From positions 1 to 28,169 of the forward strand of contig NZ_CABFLN010000022.1 of the NCBI RefSeq assembly GCF_901873445.1: 28,169 bases of DNA. The letters run 5' to 3'. Every line of letters begins with the position of its first letter. The first letter of the stretch is position 1. Shown here one piece after another: positions 15,705 through 24,519 of the stretch. The notes beneath the pieces are model-generated. The model worked only from the letters and a program-made list of their open reading frames with translations. It did no database searches and was not told where the DNA came from. Position numbers and translations under genes: made by a program. This DNA comes from Gemella haemolysans. GTDB taxonomy: Bacteria; Bacillota; Bacilli; Staphylococcales; Gemellaceae.

Positions 15705-17057
15705 TTATGATTTATTTTTTACCTTCCAATAACCTTTCTTTGAACTACCTATATATTCTAATCTATTATTTTCTCGTAAATTTGATAGATCTCTTTCTAT
15801 AGTAGCTTTTGAAACACCTAAAATTTCTTGTAAATTTTTAGCAGTAACACTCTTGTCTTCGTATAAAATTTGCAGTATTCTTTCTCTACGTTCTATCACA
15901 CTTAATTTAACTATTTGTTTTTGACCATCATTCTGACCATCATTTTGACCATCATTTTGACCATCATTTTGATTATTATAATTTCGATTGTACAATGTAA
16001 CTATAATCCCATTGCTTGAAATATAATAATTTGGCTGTTTTCTAAATCCAGAATAATCTTGAAAAATTCTCCTTACCCCAGAAGCATAATTTTCAATAAT
16101 ATCAATTTTGTCTAGTGTATTAACCAGAATCTTATTTCTTTTTGCAACCATCCCCATCTTTATATTCTCTAGTGTTAAACCATCAGGTAAACTACCTGGC
16201 GAATATATTTGTACTCTATCATCATAAAATTCTATCTTAATATCTCCACTTAGAGTATAATCTCTGTGACAATAACAATTTACTATAGCTTCTCTTAGAG
16301 CTCTAGGTGGAATATCTAAATATTCCTCCCTTTCTGGTTTTCCTGAAATAGTTATTCTTTTTTTATTTGATAAATTTGAAAAATACAATATTTCATCTAG
16401 TTGCCTCAAAATTGATCCGCTAAATTCCTTTTTATCTAAAAATAAATTCACATCTGTTCCTTGAAAAACTGCAAATTTACTAACAGTTGGGTTTTGGTCA
16501 CTAAATAGCAACGCTGCATTATTATATTTACCATCTTTGTTAATTAATGATAACGCAAATTTATCAAATTTAATTCCTTTTTCTTTAAATCTTCCTCCAA
16601 TGTACTTAAATGTTAGATTATCATGTGCAATACTAATTGATTCGAAATCATTTGTTTTATGTTGCCTAATCATTCTTTGAATTTCATCAAAACTAGCTAC
16701 CCTTTTAGTAGTTCCTACTCTAACATATACTCCTTTTGAATTAAAACCATTACCATCTTTGTAGTAATATGGTTTATCTGGTCCCCCTAATACCTTTATC
16801 TTAAACGGAATATCATTAGGATATATAAATATTAAGTTTGAAACATCTGGATTAAATGCAGTTACTATCCAATTAGATATAACTTCTTCCCATTCATGTT
16901 TTTTCATTTTTATTAATGAATCATCAACAATACCAGTATCATGTACCCCTAGATGAATTTCTCCCCCTTCACTATTCAAAAAAGCTACTATTTCAGCCTT
17001 AAGTTTATTTTGTTTTTCAGGTATGTCTATTTTATATTCAATGTTAAAATCTTCCAT
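15705..17057 (-). CDS. ATP-binding protein with AlbA_2 (Schlafen-type) domain and C-terminal HTH
   Basis: The protein has 450 residues in three modules. Residues 4-60 carry the AlbA_2/Schlafen motif (EYKIDIPEK, IVAFLNSEGGEIHLGVHDTG). Residues about 250-350 carry the HATPase_c_4-type block (IPPRALREAIVNCYCHRDYT, YDDRVQIYSPGSLPDGLT, IENYASGVRRI). The last 60 form a winged HTH (VTAKNLQEILGVSKATIERDLS). Between ATPase and HTH lies a repeat of four NDGQ units. Such proteins are common in accessory DNA, usually called ATP-binding or transcriptional regulators; some Schlafen-related ones act in defence. Its role here is unknown. It sits alone between the yqhY operon and alaS. Confidence 0.85.
   Translation of the reverse strand: MEDFNIEYKIDIPEKQNKLKAEIVAFLNSEGGEIHLGVHDTGIVDDSLIKMKKHEWEEVISNWIVTAFNPDVSNLIFIYPNDIPFKIKVLGGPDKPYYYKDGNGFNSKGVYVRVGTTKRVASFDEIQRMIRQHKTNDFESISIAHDNLTFKYIGGRFKEKGIKFDKFALSLINKDGKYNNAALLFSDQNPTVSKFAVFQGTDVNLFLDKKEFSGSILRQLDEILYFSNLSNKKRITISGKPEREEYLDIPPRALREAIVNCYCHRDYTLSGDIKIEFYDDRVQIYSPGSLPDGLTLENIKMGMVAKRNKILVNTLDKIDIIENYASGVRRIFQDYSGFRKQPNYYISSNGIIVTLYNRNYNNQNDGQNDGQNDGQNDGQKQIVKLSVIERRERILQILYEDKSVTAKNLQEILGVSKATIERDLSNLRENNRLEYIGSSKKGYWKVKNKS
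15921..15968 (-). repeat. Four 12-bp repeats encoding NDGQ
   Basis: Four units of TTGACCATCATT (one with a C for T change) lie head to tail in the linker between the ATPase-like and HTH domains. The 12-bp period keeps the frame, so copy-number change would alter linker length only. Confidence 0.95.
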
Positions 17058-17143
17058 AATTTTTCCTACCTATATTTATTTACTTTTAGTATAACTATTA
17101 ATAATCCTAATTATTTTTACACCATAAATTGAATTTCATATCA

Positions 17144-17189
17144 ATACTACAAAAACATCTTATCCGTAGGACAAGATGCTTTGTAGTAT
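17144..17189. repeat. Long near-perfect hairpin downstream of alaS
   Basis: ATACTACAAA (17144-17153) pairs with TTTGTAGTAT (17180-17189). The inner CATCTTATCC (17156-17165) pairs with GGACAAGATG (17169-17178, one G-U type pair), leaving a three-base loop. About 20 bp are paired with only a small bulge. No T-run follows on either strand, so it is not a standard terminator. A second palindrome, TTTTATCAAA/TTTGATAAAA at 17280-17301, lies right after the alaS stop. Nothing else is seen in the 17058-17317 gap. Confidence 0.7.
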
Positions 17190-17317
17190 CATATACTATC
17201 ATTGTATTTATTTAGCACAACAAATATAAAATATACTATATATTATTGCCTACAATCACATTATATAACTTATATTAATTTTTATCAAATTTTTGATAAA
17301 ACGATATTTGAATTATA

Positions 17318-19939
17318 TTAGATACTAGCTAATAATTCTTCGAATGCTTTATCGATATTATCTTTGTTTTTTGCTCCTGCTTGAGCCATGTCTGGACGTC
17401 CACCACCGCGTCCGTCACATACTGTTGCTAGTACGTTTACCAGTTTTCCAGCATTATATTTATCAGTGATAGCTTTATCTACAGCCACTACGAAGTTTAC
17501 TTTATCTTCGTTTACTGAAGCAAAAGCAATAACATAGTTTTCTAATTTAGACTTAGCATTGTCAACAAGTTGTTTTAAGTGATTCATGTTTTCTGATTCA
17601 ACAACACTTGTCAGTACATTAACACCATTTACTTCTTTAATATTATTTACTAAGTTGTTTAATTCAGCATTAGCGATTTTTTGTTGTAAGCTTTCTTTTT
17701 CTTTAGCTAGTTTCTTAATTTCTGATTGTAATCCAGAAACTTTTTCTACTACATTAGAAGCATTAGCTTTTGTTAATTTTTCAACAGAACGTAAAGTTTC
17801 TTCTTGTTCTCTTAGATATTCATATGCAGCTTTCCCTGTTAAAGCTTCAATTCTACGAACCCCTGCAGCTACACCTGATTCAGATACAATCTTGAAGATT
17901 CCCACTTCCGCACTGTTAGCATTGTGAGTTCCTCCACATAGTTCGATAGAGTAATCTCCGATAGAAACTACACGAACTACATCTCCGTATTTTTCACCGA
18001 ATAGTGCTTGTGCTCCAAGTTTTCTTGCTTCGGCTATTGGCATTTCCTCTGTTTTGATTTCTAATGCATTCCAAATTTGATTGTTAACTTCTTTCTCAAC
18101 TTTTTCAATTTCTTCTTTAGTTAGTGGAGCGAAGTGAGTAATATCAAATCTTAATTTTTCATCAGTTACTAATGATCCTGCTTGTTTAATATGAGAACCA
18201 ACTTCATGACGAAGCGCTTCGTTTAATAAGTGAGTTGCAGTATGGTTTTTCTCAATATTTAATCTATAAGCTCTATCTACTTCTAGTTTATATGCTTTAC
18301 CAACTACTAATTCCCCTTCTAGTACTTTTACTAAGTGAATGTGACGTTTATCTGGAAGTTTCTTAACATCTATTACTTCTGCTTTGAATCCTTCTGCTAA
18401 TACTAAACCTCTATCAGCTACTTGACCACCACTTTCAGCATAGAATGGAGTTTTATCGAATACTACTTTTACGTTCTCTTCGCCTTTATAGTTTTCTAAT
18501 AAGTTATCTTCTTTATCAACTATAGCTAATAGTTTACCTTCATCTGTAAGTTTAGTATATCCAGTAAATTCACTGTCTCCTACTATTCTGTTGTATAGGT
18601 CAGATTGTACTTGCATTGAAGAATCTTCTTGACGTGAAGAACGAGCACGTTCTTTTTGTTTTTCCATCTCTTTATTAAACCCATCAATATCAACTGTTAA
18701 TCCTAATTCTTCTGCATATTCTTCAGTTAATTCAATTGGGAATCCAAAAGTATCATAAAGTTTGAATGCGTCTTTACCAGAAATTACTTTCGTTGTATCT
18801 TTAACTTCTTTAGCAATATTATTTAAGATTGCTTCACCTTCGTTTAATGTTTCGTGGAATCTGTCTTCCTCTTTAAGAATTACATCTTTAACAAAGTTTG
18901 CACTTTCTTTAACATTAGGATAGTAGTCTTCCATAATTTCAGCAACAACATCAGTTAATTTGTACATAAATGAGTTATTTAAACCTAAAACTTTAGCATA
19001 TCTAACTGCACGACGTAAAAGTCTTCTAAGTATGTATCCGCGTCCTTCATTTGACGGCAATGCTCCATCTGCGACAGCGAATGCTACAGTTCTAATGTGG
19101 TCAGCGATAACTTTGAAAGCTACATCTTGGTCAGCATTTACACCATATTTAGCACCAGAAAGTTTTTCAATTTCTCTAATAATTGGAATGAATAAGTCTG
19201 TATCAAAGTTTGTTGGAACATCTTGTAATACAGAAACAATTCTTTCTAATCCCATCCCTGTATCTATGTTTTTCGCAGGAAGTTCAGTATAGGTACCATC
19301 TGCATTGTGGTTGTATTGACTGAATACTACATTCCAAACTTCAAGATATCTATCATTTTCTCCACCTGGGTACATTTCTTCTTTTGGTGACCATGTATCT
19401 GCATCTTCTCCACGGTCATAGAAGATTTCTGTATTTGGTCCTGAAGGTCCTTCACCGATATCCCAGAAGTTACCTTCAATACGAATAATTCTGTCTTCAG
19501 GAAGACCGATAACATTATGCCATAATTCATAAGCTTCATTATCTTCTGGATGAATAGTTACTGATAATTTTTCTTTTTCTAATCCTAACCATTTTTCAGA
19601 AGTTAAAAATTCCCATGCCCAAGGTACTGCTTCATTTTTGAAGTAGTCACCAATTGAGAAGTTACCTAACATCTCGAAGAATGTATGGTGACGTGCAGTT
19701 TTACCTACATTTTCAATGTCATTAGTTCTAATTGATTTTTGTGAGTTAGTAATTCTTGGATTCTCAGGTATTTCTCTACCATCAAAATATTTTTTAAGTG
19801 TTGCAACCCCTGAGTTAATCCATAGTAATGTAGGATCGTCAACCGGCACTAAAGATGCACTTGGCTCAATTTTGTGTCCTTTTTCTACGAAGAAATCTAA
19901 ATACATTCTTCTAATTTGTGTTGATGTTAGTTGTTTCAT
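17318..19939 (-). CDS. alaS: Alanine--tRNA ligase
   Basis: AlaS charges tRNA-Ala and hydrolyses mischarged Ser/Gly-tRNA. The 873 residues are the normal length: an N-terminal class II catalytic core ([39 protein letters not shown]), a tRNA-recognition part ([29 protein letters not shown]), the editing domain with zinc-site motifs HTATH and CGGTH, and a coiled coil plus C-Ala domain ending [12 protein letters not shown]. The ATG follows AGGAGA. A T-box leader (19972-20195) and a consensus promoter (20203-20231) precede it, so expression should rise when tRNA-Ala is uncharged. Confidence 0.98.
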   Translation of the reverse strand: MKQLTSTQIRRMYLDFFVEKGHKIEPSASLVPVDDPTLLWINSGVATLKKYFDGREIPENPRITNSQKSIRTNDIENVGKTARHHTFFEMLGNFSIGDYFKNEAVPWAWEFLTSEKWLGLEKEKLSVTIHPEDNEAYELWHNVIGLPEDRIIRIEGNFWDIGEGPSGPNTEIFYDRGEDADTWSPKEEMYPGGENDRYLEVWNVVFSQYNHNADGTYTELPAKNIDTGMGLERIVSVLQDVPTNFDTDLFIPIIREIEKLSGAKYGVNADQDVAFKVIADHIRTVAFAVADGALPSNEGRGYILRRLLRRAVRYAKVLGLNNSFMYKLTDVVAEIMEDYYPNVKESANFVKDVILKEEDRFHETLNEGEAILNNIAKEVKDTTKVISGKDAFKLYDTFGFPIELTEEYAEELGLTVDIDGFNKEMEKQKERARSSRQEDSSMQVQSDLYNRIVGDSEFTGYTKLTDEGKLLAIVDKEDNLLENYKGEENVKVVFDKTPFYAESGGQVADRGLVLAEGFKAEVIDVKKLPDKRHIHLVKVLEGELVVGKAYKLEVDRAYRLNIEKNHTATHLLNEALRHEVGSHIKQAGSLVTDEKLRFDITHFAPLTKEEIEKVEKEVNNQIWNALEIKTEEMPIAEARKLGAQALFGEKYGDVVRVVSIGDYSIELCGGTHNANSAEVGIFKIVSESGVAAGVRRIEALTGKAAYEYLREQEETLRSVEKLTKANASNVVEKVSGLQSEIKKLAKEKESLQQKIANAELNNLVNNIKEVNGVNVLTSVVESENMNHLKQLVDNAKSKLENYVIAFASVNEDKVNFVVAVDKAITDKYNAGKLVNVLATVCDGRGGGRPDMAQAGAKNKDNIDKAFEELLASI

Positions 19940-19971
19940 TTATATTCTCCTTTCAAGCTAACAAATAAAAT

Positions 19972-20195
19972 AAAAAAGCCCCTTATGTAAATTTAATTAC
20001 ACAAGGGACGACTATAATCGTGTTACCACCCTAATTCGAGTACTTTGTACTCCTCATTAGTTTTTATAACGGCATGAATGCCGATGAAGCACCACATAGG
20101 TAGCATAAAAGTTATATTATGAATCCTTTTCACCACTAGATTCTCTCTTTTAAATAATATTACTAACTTTTAATTCCTAAACTTCATTTAATATT
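19972..20195 (-). promoter_or_regulatory. T-box riboswitch leader of alaS (specifier GCU, Ala)
   Basis: The minus-strand leader contains the T-box sequence AGGGTGGTAACACGA (20032-20018) and the stem I apical features AGAGA and GTGGTGAAAAG. The lower stem I pairs 20176-20185 with 20086-20100 (TAGG/CCTA and GAAG/CTTC). The specifier loop lies between that stem and the AAAAGTTA/TAACTTTT stem, and its 3' strand reads ATGCTACC; GCU (20104-20102) is an alanine codon followed by the usual ACC. The competing terminator is CCCTTGTGTAA/TTACATAAGGGG followed by TTTTTT (20007-19972). All match regulation by uncharged tRNA-Ala. Confidence 0.93.
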
Positions 20196-20202
20196 TAAGT
20201 TT

Positions 20203-20231
20203 ATTATAAACAGTTAAATTACATTTGTCAA
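20203..20231 (-). promoter_or_regulatory. Consensus sigma-A promoter of alaS
   Basis: TTGACA (20231-20226), exactly 17 bp, and TATAAT (20208-20203): both boxes match the consensus perfectly. The start near 20196 gives the T-box leader. Confidence 0.9.
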
Positions 20232-20234
20232 TAG

Positions 20235-20258
20235 AAATTATTTAGAATTGCTCATTTC
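20235..20258. repeat. 24-bp direct repeat, left copy (flanks the type III TA module)
   Basis: This block is identical at 23 of 24 positions to 21133-21156, the last codons and stop of cvfD. It is non-coding here and sits next to the alaS promoter. The two copies enclose the whole toxin-antitoxin module (about 870 bp between them), so this may be the displaced original 3' end of cvfD or an insertion footprint. Confidence 0.8.
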
Positions 20259-20336
20259 AAACAAAAGTTTTACCTCTTATTTTATTTAATTAGTTTAATA
20301 ACCATGGTTTTATTTTCGATTTATATATTTGATTAT

Positions 20337-20810
20337 CTATAAGTCTTTATTATTCAACAGTCTATATATTTTCATTACATTTGGTTGCAATGGTGTGAGT
20401 TTAACTCCTCTTTTCAATAGCGACAAAATTTTTTTAGCTTTCCTCTCTATTTCTTTAGCAACATGTTCACTAGTAACTTTTAAATGATTTCCAGCAATTG
20501 TATATTCTCTTTCCACAAATTCTTCTGTAATTGGAAACATATCTTGAATTAAAAATACACTTTCTTTATCATTATCCAATTTTGCTATATGCAAAATATC
20601 GCATTTAGCTCCCTTTTTCTCTTTATTTTTTATTATTTTTTTGTATTTCTCCAACTTACTAGACATAGGGATAATCCAATAAATACCTGTCTTTAAGTCT
20701 TCAAAACAATAATAATGCGGTCTATTTCCTTGCTTATTCCCTTTTAAAAAAGGATCATTCACAATGTCAAAAAAGTTATCTTTAATAATATAAAAACCTG
20801 TTTTCTCCAT
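20337..20810 (-). CDS. Type III toxin-antitoxin system endoribonuclease toxin (CptN/ToxN superfamily)
   Basis: The protein has 157 residues, with GGAG seven bases before the ATG. Visible features are FYIIKDNFFDIVNDPFLKGN, then NRPHYYCFEDLKTGIYWIIPMSS, a Lys-rich segment, CDILHIAKL, and VFLIQDMFPITEEF before a helical C-terminus. This pattern matches, from memory, the CptIN branch of type III toxins related to ToxN/AbiQ: RNases held inactive by a repeat RNA. The upstream context supports this strongly: two 45-base pseudoknot-forming repeats, then a terminator, then the toxin. Known members act in phage abortive infection and plasmid maintenance. The exact subfamily is less sure than the system type. 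No clear terminator follows the gene. Confidence 0.85.
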   Translation of the reverse strand: MEKTGFYIIKDNFFDIVNDPFLKGNKQGNRPHYYCFEDLKTGIYWIIPMSSKLEKYKKIIKNKEKKGAKCDILHIAKLDNDKESVFLIQDMFPITEEFVEREYTIAGNHLKVTSEHVAKEIERKAKKILSLLKRGVKLTPLQPNVMKIYRLLNNKDL

Positions 20811-20827
20811 ACTTATTCTCCAAAAAA

Positions 20828-20852
20828 AGTCCTCGCAATTAAGCGGAGGACT
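20828..20852 (-). terminator. Terminator between antitoxin RNA repeats and toxin gene
   Basis: AGTCCTC pairs with GAGGACT, extended by GC/GC with one bulged G, followed in the minus direction by seven T (complement of 20822-20828). The toxin ribosome binding site begins right after the T-run. Type III systems use such a partial terminator so that antitoxin RNA outnumbers toxin mRNA. Confidence 0.9.
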
Positions 20853-20950
20853 ATACTTTCAACCCAACCACTTTTATCCCGCATATTGGTCAGCGGCAAA
20901 CTTTCAACCCGACCATTTATATCCCACATATCGGTCAGTGGACTTCTACT
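20853..20950 (-). ncRNA. Type III antitoxin RNA (CptI/ToxI-like), two 45-base repeats
   Basis: Two tandem units of exactly 45 bp, 20900-20944 and 20855-20899, share 36 of 45 positions. Two short stems can form in each unit and interleave as an H-type pseudoknot. In plus-strand unit numbering, positions 10-13 pair with 32-35, and 25-28 pair with 39-42. The changes between copies preserve pairing: position 12/33 is A-T in one and G-C in the other, and 27/40 is G-C in one and A-T in the other. This is the architecture of antitoxin RNAs cut by their toxin into single units that wrap the enzyme. The RNA lies between its promoter and a terminator. Confidence 0.85.
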
Positions 20951-20956
20951 ATTTTT

Positions 20957-20985
20957 ATATTACATTACTTTATTTTCATTGTCAA
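20957..20985 (-). promoter_or_regulatory. Promoter of the type III TA module
   Basis: On the minus strand a perfect TTGACA (20985-20980), 17 bp and TAATAT (20962-20957) lie just before the first repeat. Transcription should start near 20950. Confidence 0.7.
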
Positions 20986-21132
20986 CAAATAACAATTACT
21001 TCATATTTCACTTAAATAAAGCTATCTCTTTTAGATATAACAAAAAATAAATTTTAATAAAAAGCTGTTCAAATAGCTATTAATTTTTTTGACCTTTATT
21101 CAATACTTTTAGTAAAGTTAAGAGAATGTTAT

Positions 21133-21156
21133 AAATTATTTAGAATTCCTCATTTC
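21133..21156. repeat. 24-bp direct repeat, right copy (3' end of cvfD)
   Basis: This copy codes for the last residues and stop of cvfD. It matches 20235-20258 at 23 of 24 bases. Between 20986 and 21132 there is only AT-rich sequence with weak hairpins (for example AGCT/AGCT at about 21063-21080 followed by T on the minus strand), possibly a poor cvfD terminator. Confidence 0.8.
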
Positions 21157-21504
21157 GAGTATAGCTTTTTTTTGCCACAGCTTCATATTTTGTTTAAGTG
21201 TGTCAAATCCATACACGAAATTTAAAGTATCTAAACTATTGATTTCTTTTTTATCAGTAGATTTTTTTTGTTTAAAATTTAATGTTGCATTAATCTTATT
21301 ATCTTTGATTGACAAGACCTTAACTTCTAAAATTTCATCTTGTTTTATATAACTACTTATATCGAATATAAAACAATTTGTAATTTCAGAAATGTGTATT
21401 AAACCTACCATCTTATCTCTTGTTTCAATAAAAGCACCGTATGGTTTAACTGCTGTTACTTTTACCTTTATAATATCGCCTGGGCGAATTTCTCTATAGC
21501 TCAT
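21136..21504 (-). CDS. cvfD: S1 RNA-binding domain protein (CvfD/YugI/GSP13 family)
   Basis: The 122 residues open with a single S1 domain (about 7-75): RPGDIIKVKVTAVKPYGAFIE, VGLIHISEIT, ILEVKVLSIKDNKINATLNFK. A short Lys-rich linker and helical C-terminus follow. This is the size and layout of general stress protein 13/YugI and pneumococcal CvfD, a ribosome-associated or post-transcriptional regulator. It overlaps the tkt stop by 11 bases and has no clear Shine-Dalgarno, so translation is probably coupled to tkt. Its 3' end is duplicated beyond the TA module. The gene name is by family resemblance. Confidence 0.82.
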   Translation of the reverse strand: MSYREIRPGDIIKVKVTAVKPYGAFIETRDKMVGLIHISEITNCFIFDISSYIKQDEILEVKVLSIKDNKINATLNFKQKKSTDKKEINSLDTLNFVYGFDTLKQNMKLWQKKAILEMRNSK

Positions 21505-23470
21505 TTTTAATTTTCTCTACAACTGCTTCAACAGTAAATCCATATTCTTCGATTACTTTATTCGCAGGTGCAGAAGCTCCAAATTTATCAATTCCAATAG
21601 CTAATCCATCTAAACCAACATATTTGTACCAAAGAGCACTGTTACCCATTTCTAATGATACACGACGACGTACATTTAATGGTAATAATTCTTCTTTATA
21701 TTCTTTTGATTGTTCTTCAAATAATTCAACTGAAGGCATACTTACAACACGTACTTTTGAACCATCTTTTTCTAATTCACGTGCTACATCAATTGCTAAT
21801 GCAACTTCAGATCCTGTAGCGATTAAAATAGTATCGAAGTCTTCTGCTGTTTCGTAAACAACATAAGCACCTTTAGCAACTTTTTCAAATGAAGAATTTT
21901 CTAAAATTGGTAAGTTTTGACGTGTTAATACAATTGATGTTGGTTTATTATTTGTTTTTTGTGATAAATACCAAGCAGCTTGTGCTTCAGTCGCATCAGC
22001 AGGTCTAAATACATATGAATTTGGAATAGTTCTTAATGATGCTAAGTGTTCAATTGGTTCGTGTGTTGGACCATCCTCACCTACTGCAATACTATCATGT
22101 GTAAATACATAAGTTACAGGTAAGTTTTGTAATGCTGATAATCTTAATGCCGCTTTTAGGTAATCTGAAAATACGAAGAATGTACCACCGAATACACGTA
22201 CTCCCCCGTGTAATGTTAACCCATTAAGTACAGTAGCCATAGCAAATTCACGAACACCAAATTGTACATTACGTTCTGTTCTGTGTTCATCATCTTGTAA
22301 TCCATCACCTTTAATGAATGTCATATTAGAGTGTGAAAGGTCAGCTGATCCTCCGAAAAATGTTGGTAATACAGCTGCAACACTATTAATTGCATCTTGA
22401 GATGAATTACGAGTTGCTTGAGCTTCTCCAACATTTTTAAAGCTAAAGCTTTCTTTTGATAGATGTTTGATGTCTTCACGTGTTAATGCTTCTTCTAGCT
22501 CTTTTACTAATTCTGGGAATTTAACTTTATAATCTGCATATAATTCTTCCCATTTAGCATATTCATTTTCACCACGATCTGCTACATTAGCTTTGAAGTC
22601 AGCATATACATCAGCAGGGATATCAAATGGTTCATTTTCCCAACCAATTTCTTTTCTGAATAATGCAGTTTCTTCTTCTCCTAATGGAGCTCCGTGTACA
22701 CCATTAGTTCCTTGTTTATTAGGAGAACCAGCTCCGATAATTGTTTTCACTTCTATTAAGGTAGGCTTGTCAGATTTTTTAGCTTGTTCAATTGCTGCGC
22801 TAACCGCGTCTACATTTGCACCGTCTTCTACAAGGATAGTGTTCCATCCATATGCTTCATATCTTGCACGAACATTTTCAGAAAATGCATCTTTAGTTTC
22901 ACCATCTAAACAAATATCGTTTGAATCATATAATACAACAAGTTTATTTAATTTTTGTACTGCAGCAAAGCTTGATGCTTCAGAAGCAACACCTTCCATA
23001 ATATCCCCATCACCACAAATAACATATGTATAGTGATCAAATAAATCGTATCCTTCTTTGTTGTACTTAGCAGCTAAATATCTTTCTGCTAAAGCCATAC
23101 CTACTGCTGTAGAGATACCTTGACCTAATGGACCAGTTGTAGCATCAATACCTTTAGTATGTCCAAACTCTGGATGACCAGGAGTTTTAGAACCCCATTG
23201 ACGGAAATTTTTTACTTCTTCTAATGATACATCTTCAAATCCTGATAGATGTAATAAAGAATATAATAACATTGAACCGTGTCCTGCTGATAATACGAAT
23301 CTATCTCTATTAATCCAGTCAGGTTTTTTAGGGTTTACTCTAAGATGTTTTGAAAATAATGAGTAAGCCATAGGGGCTGCTCCCATTACAACTCCAGGGT
23401 GTCCTGATTTTGCTTTATTAATCGCATCAACACCTAATACTTTTATCGCGTTTACTGATTTTTGTGACAT
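21494..23470 (-). CDS. tkt: Transketolase
   Basis: Transketolase is the thiamine-diphosphate enzyme of the non-oxidative pentose phosphate pathway, moving two-carbon units between ketoses and aldoses. The 658 residues are full length: KSGHPGVVMGAAPMAYSLF at the N-terminus, the TPP/Mg motif GDGDIMEGVASEA (about 154-166), HGAPLG, the pyrimidine-binding region FGGSADLSHSN and VREFAMATVLNG, and the donor-site THDSIAVGEDGPTHEP. AGGAGG lies seven bases before the ATG. It follows recR by 16 bp. Confidence 0.97.
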   Translation of the reverse strand: MSQKSVNAIKVLGVDAINKAKSGHPGVVMGAAPMAYSLFSKHLRVNPKKPDWINRDRFVLSAGHGSMLLYSLLHLSGFEDVSLEEVKNFRQWGSKTPGHPEFGHTKGIDATTGPLGQGISTAVGMALAERYLAAKYNKEGYDLFDHYTYVICGDGDIMEGVASEASSFAAVQKLNKLVVLYDSNDICLDGETKDAFSENVRARYEAYGWNTILVEDGANVDAVSAAIEQAKKSDKPTLIEVKTIIGAGSPNKQGTNGVHGAPLGEEETALFRKEIGWENEPFDIPADVYADFKANVADRGENEYAKWEELYADYKVKFPELVKELEEALTREDIKHLSKESFSFKNVGEAQATRNSSQDAINSVAAVLPTFFGGSADLSHSNMTFIKGDGLQDDEHRTERNVQFGVREFAMATVLNGLTLHGGVRVFGGTFFVFSDYLKAALRLSALQNLPVTYVFTHDSIAVGEDGPTHEPIEHLASLRTIPNSYVFRPADATEAQAAWYLSQKTNNKPTSIVLTRQNLPILENSSFEKVAKGAYVVYETAEDFDTILIATGSEVALAIDVARELEKDGSKVRVVSMPSVELFEEQSKEYKEELLPLNVRRRVSLEMGNSALWYKYVGLDGLAIGIDKFGASAPANKVIEEYGFTVEAVVEKIKNEL

Positions 23471-23486
23471 AAACTGCCCTCCTAAA

Positions 23487-24083
23487 TTATATTTCTATTC
23501 TACCAGAAATGGCTCTTGATAATGTAACTTCATCAACATACTCGATATCACTTCCAAAGGAAATACCTTGAGCTATTCTAGTAACTTTTATGTCTGTATT
23601 TTTTAAATATCTTGAAATAAAACTTGCAGTTCCCTCTCCTTCTGGCGAAGAGTTAGTTGCTAATATTATTTCTTTTACCGTTTCATCTTGCGCCCTTTCA
23701 AAAAGAGACTTTATGTTAATATCAAGCGGTCCTATTCCATCCATTGGCGAAATTAAACCATCAAGTACGTGATATACCCCTCTATATTGTTGCATGTTCT
23801 CCATTGCTACTAAATCATTATCATTAGCTACAACACAAATCATAGATTTATCTCTACCCTCATCAGAGCAAATATCACAGATATGATCTTCACTAAGTCG
23901 ACCACAAACTTCACAATTAGTAAGCTTTTCTTTTAAATGTACTAAACTATCCGCAAAGTTTTTTATATCATCATCATGCATTTTCAAAGTATGAAATGCT
24001 AATCTTACTGCAGTTTTCTTTCCTATCCCAGGTAGTAAAGAATAACTGTCTATTAAATCTAAAATTGGTTTAGGATATTGCAT
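23487..24083 (-). CDS. recR: Recombination mediator RecR
   Basis: RecR works with RecO and RecF to load RecA on gapped DNA. The 198 residues show the N-terminal helix-hairpin-helix ([16 protein letters not shown]), a four-cysteine zinc finger ([16 protein letters not shown], about 57-72), and a Toprim domain ([32 protein letters not shown]). The start is one base after the ybaB stop. In Bacilli the order dnaX-ybaB-recR is typical. Confidence 0.97.
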   Translation of the reverse strand: MQYPKPILDLIDSYSLLPGIGKKTAVRLAFHTLKMHDDDIKNFADSLVHLKEKLTNCEVCGRLSEDHICDICSDEGRDKSMICVVANDNDLVAMENMQQYRGVYHVLDGLISPMDGIGPLDINIKSLFERAQDETVKEIILATNSSPEGEGTASFISRYLKNTDIKVTRIAQGISFGSDIEYVDEVTLSRAISGRIEI

Positions 24084-24084
24084 C

Positions 24085-24402
24085 TTATAGTCCTGGGATG
24101 TTTAATCCGTTTGTAAATTTACCTAATGTTTCTTCTTTTAATTGAGTAGATTTTTCTAGCGCATCATTTACTGCAGTTAAAATCATATCTTGAAGCATTT
24201 CAATATCTTCTGGATCAACTACTTCTTCTTTAATTTTAATATCTAATATTTTTCCATCACCATTAGCTATTGCTGTTACCATACCACCTGATACAGTTCC
24301 CTCAACAATTTGGTCTTTTAATCCTTCTTGGGCTGCTAACATATCTTTTTGCATTTTTTGCATCTTTCTCATCATTTGTTGCATATTTCCCATTCCGCGC
24401 AT
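24085..24402 (-). CDS. YbaB/EbfC family nucleoid-associated DNA-binding protein
   Basis: YbaB forms tweezer-like dimers that bind DNA. The 105 residues start with a Met-rich helix ([19 protein letters not shown]), then [20 protein letters not shown] and [15 protein letters not shown], the family core. AGGAGG lies seven bases before the ATG. It is the first gene of ybaB-recR-tkt-cvfD, behind its own promoter. Confidence 0.95.
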   Translation of the reverse strand: MRGMGNMQQMMRKMQKMQKDMLAAQEGLKDQIVEGTVSGGMVTAIANGDGKILDIKIKEEVVDPEDIEMLQDMILTAVNDALEKSTQLKEETLGKFTNGLNIPGL

Positions 24403-24435
24403 AATATTTCCTCCTAATGTCTAACTTATATTATA

Positions 24436-24464
24436 ATTCTATTTAAATTTTTACTACTTGTCAA
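24436..24464 (-). promoter_or_regulatory. Promoter of ybaB-recR-tkt-cvfD
   Basis: TTGACA (24464-24459), 17 bp and TAGAAT (24441-24436), 34 bp before the ybaB ATG. A TATAAT nearer the gene has a 23-bp spacer from the same -35 and is less likely. It separates these genes from dnaX although the order looks like one operon. Confidence 0.7.
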
Positions 24465-24519
24465 TAATTTACAATTTATTTCAAGTTATTTCAATTGTTT
24501 TCAATAACGTTTTCTACTT

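Noticed and set aside
15520..17110. TAATAATCCTA blocks on both sides of the AlbA_2 gene as insertion repeats
   Set aside because: Only 11 bp match exactly in very AT-rich DNA; not enough to call a target duplication.
19327..19539. Second minus-strand frame inside alaS as a sign of frameshift
   Set aside because: The main alaS frame is continuous and full length, so this is a chance out-of-frame opening.
20855..20944. Two 45-bp repeats considered as a minimal CRISPR array
   Set aside because: The units abut with no spacers, fold as pseudoknots, and sit between a promoter and a toxin gene; no cas genes are present.
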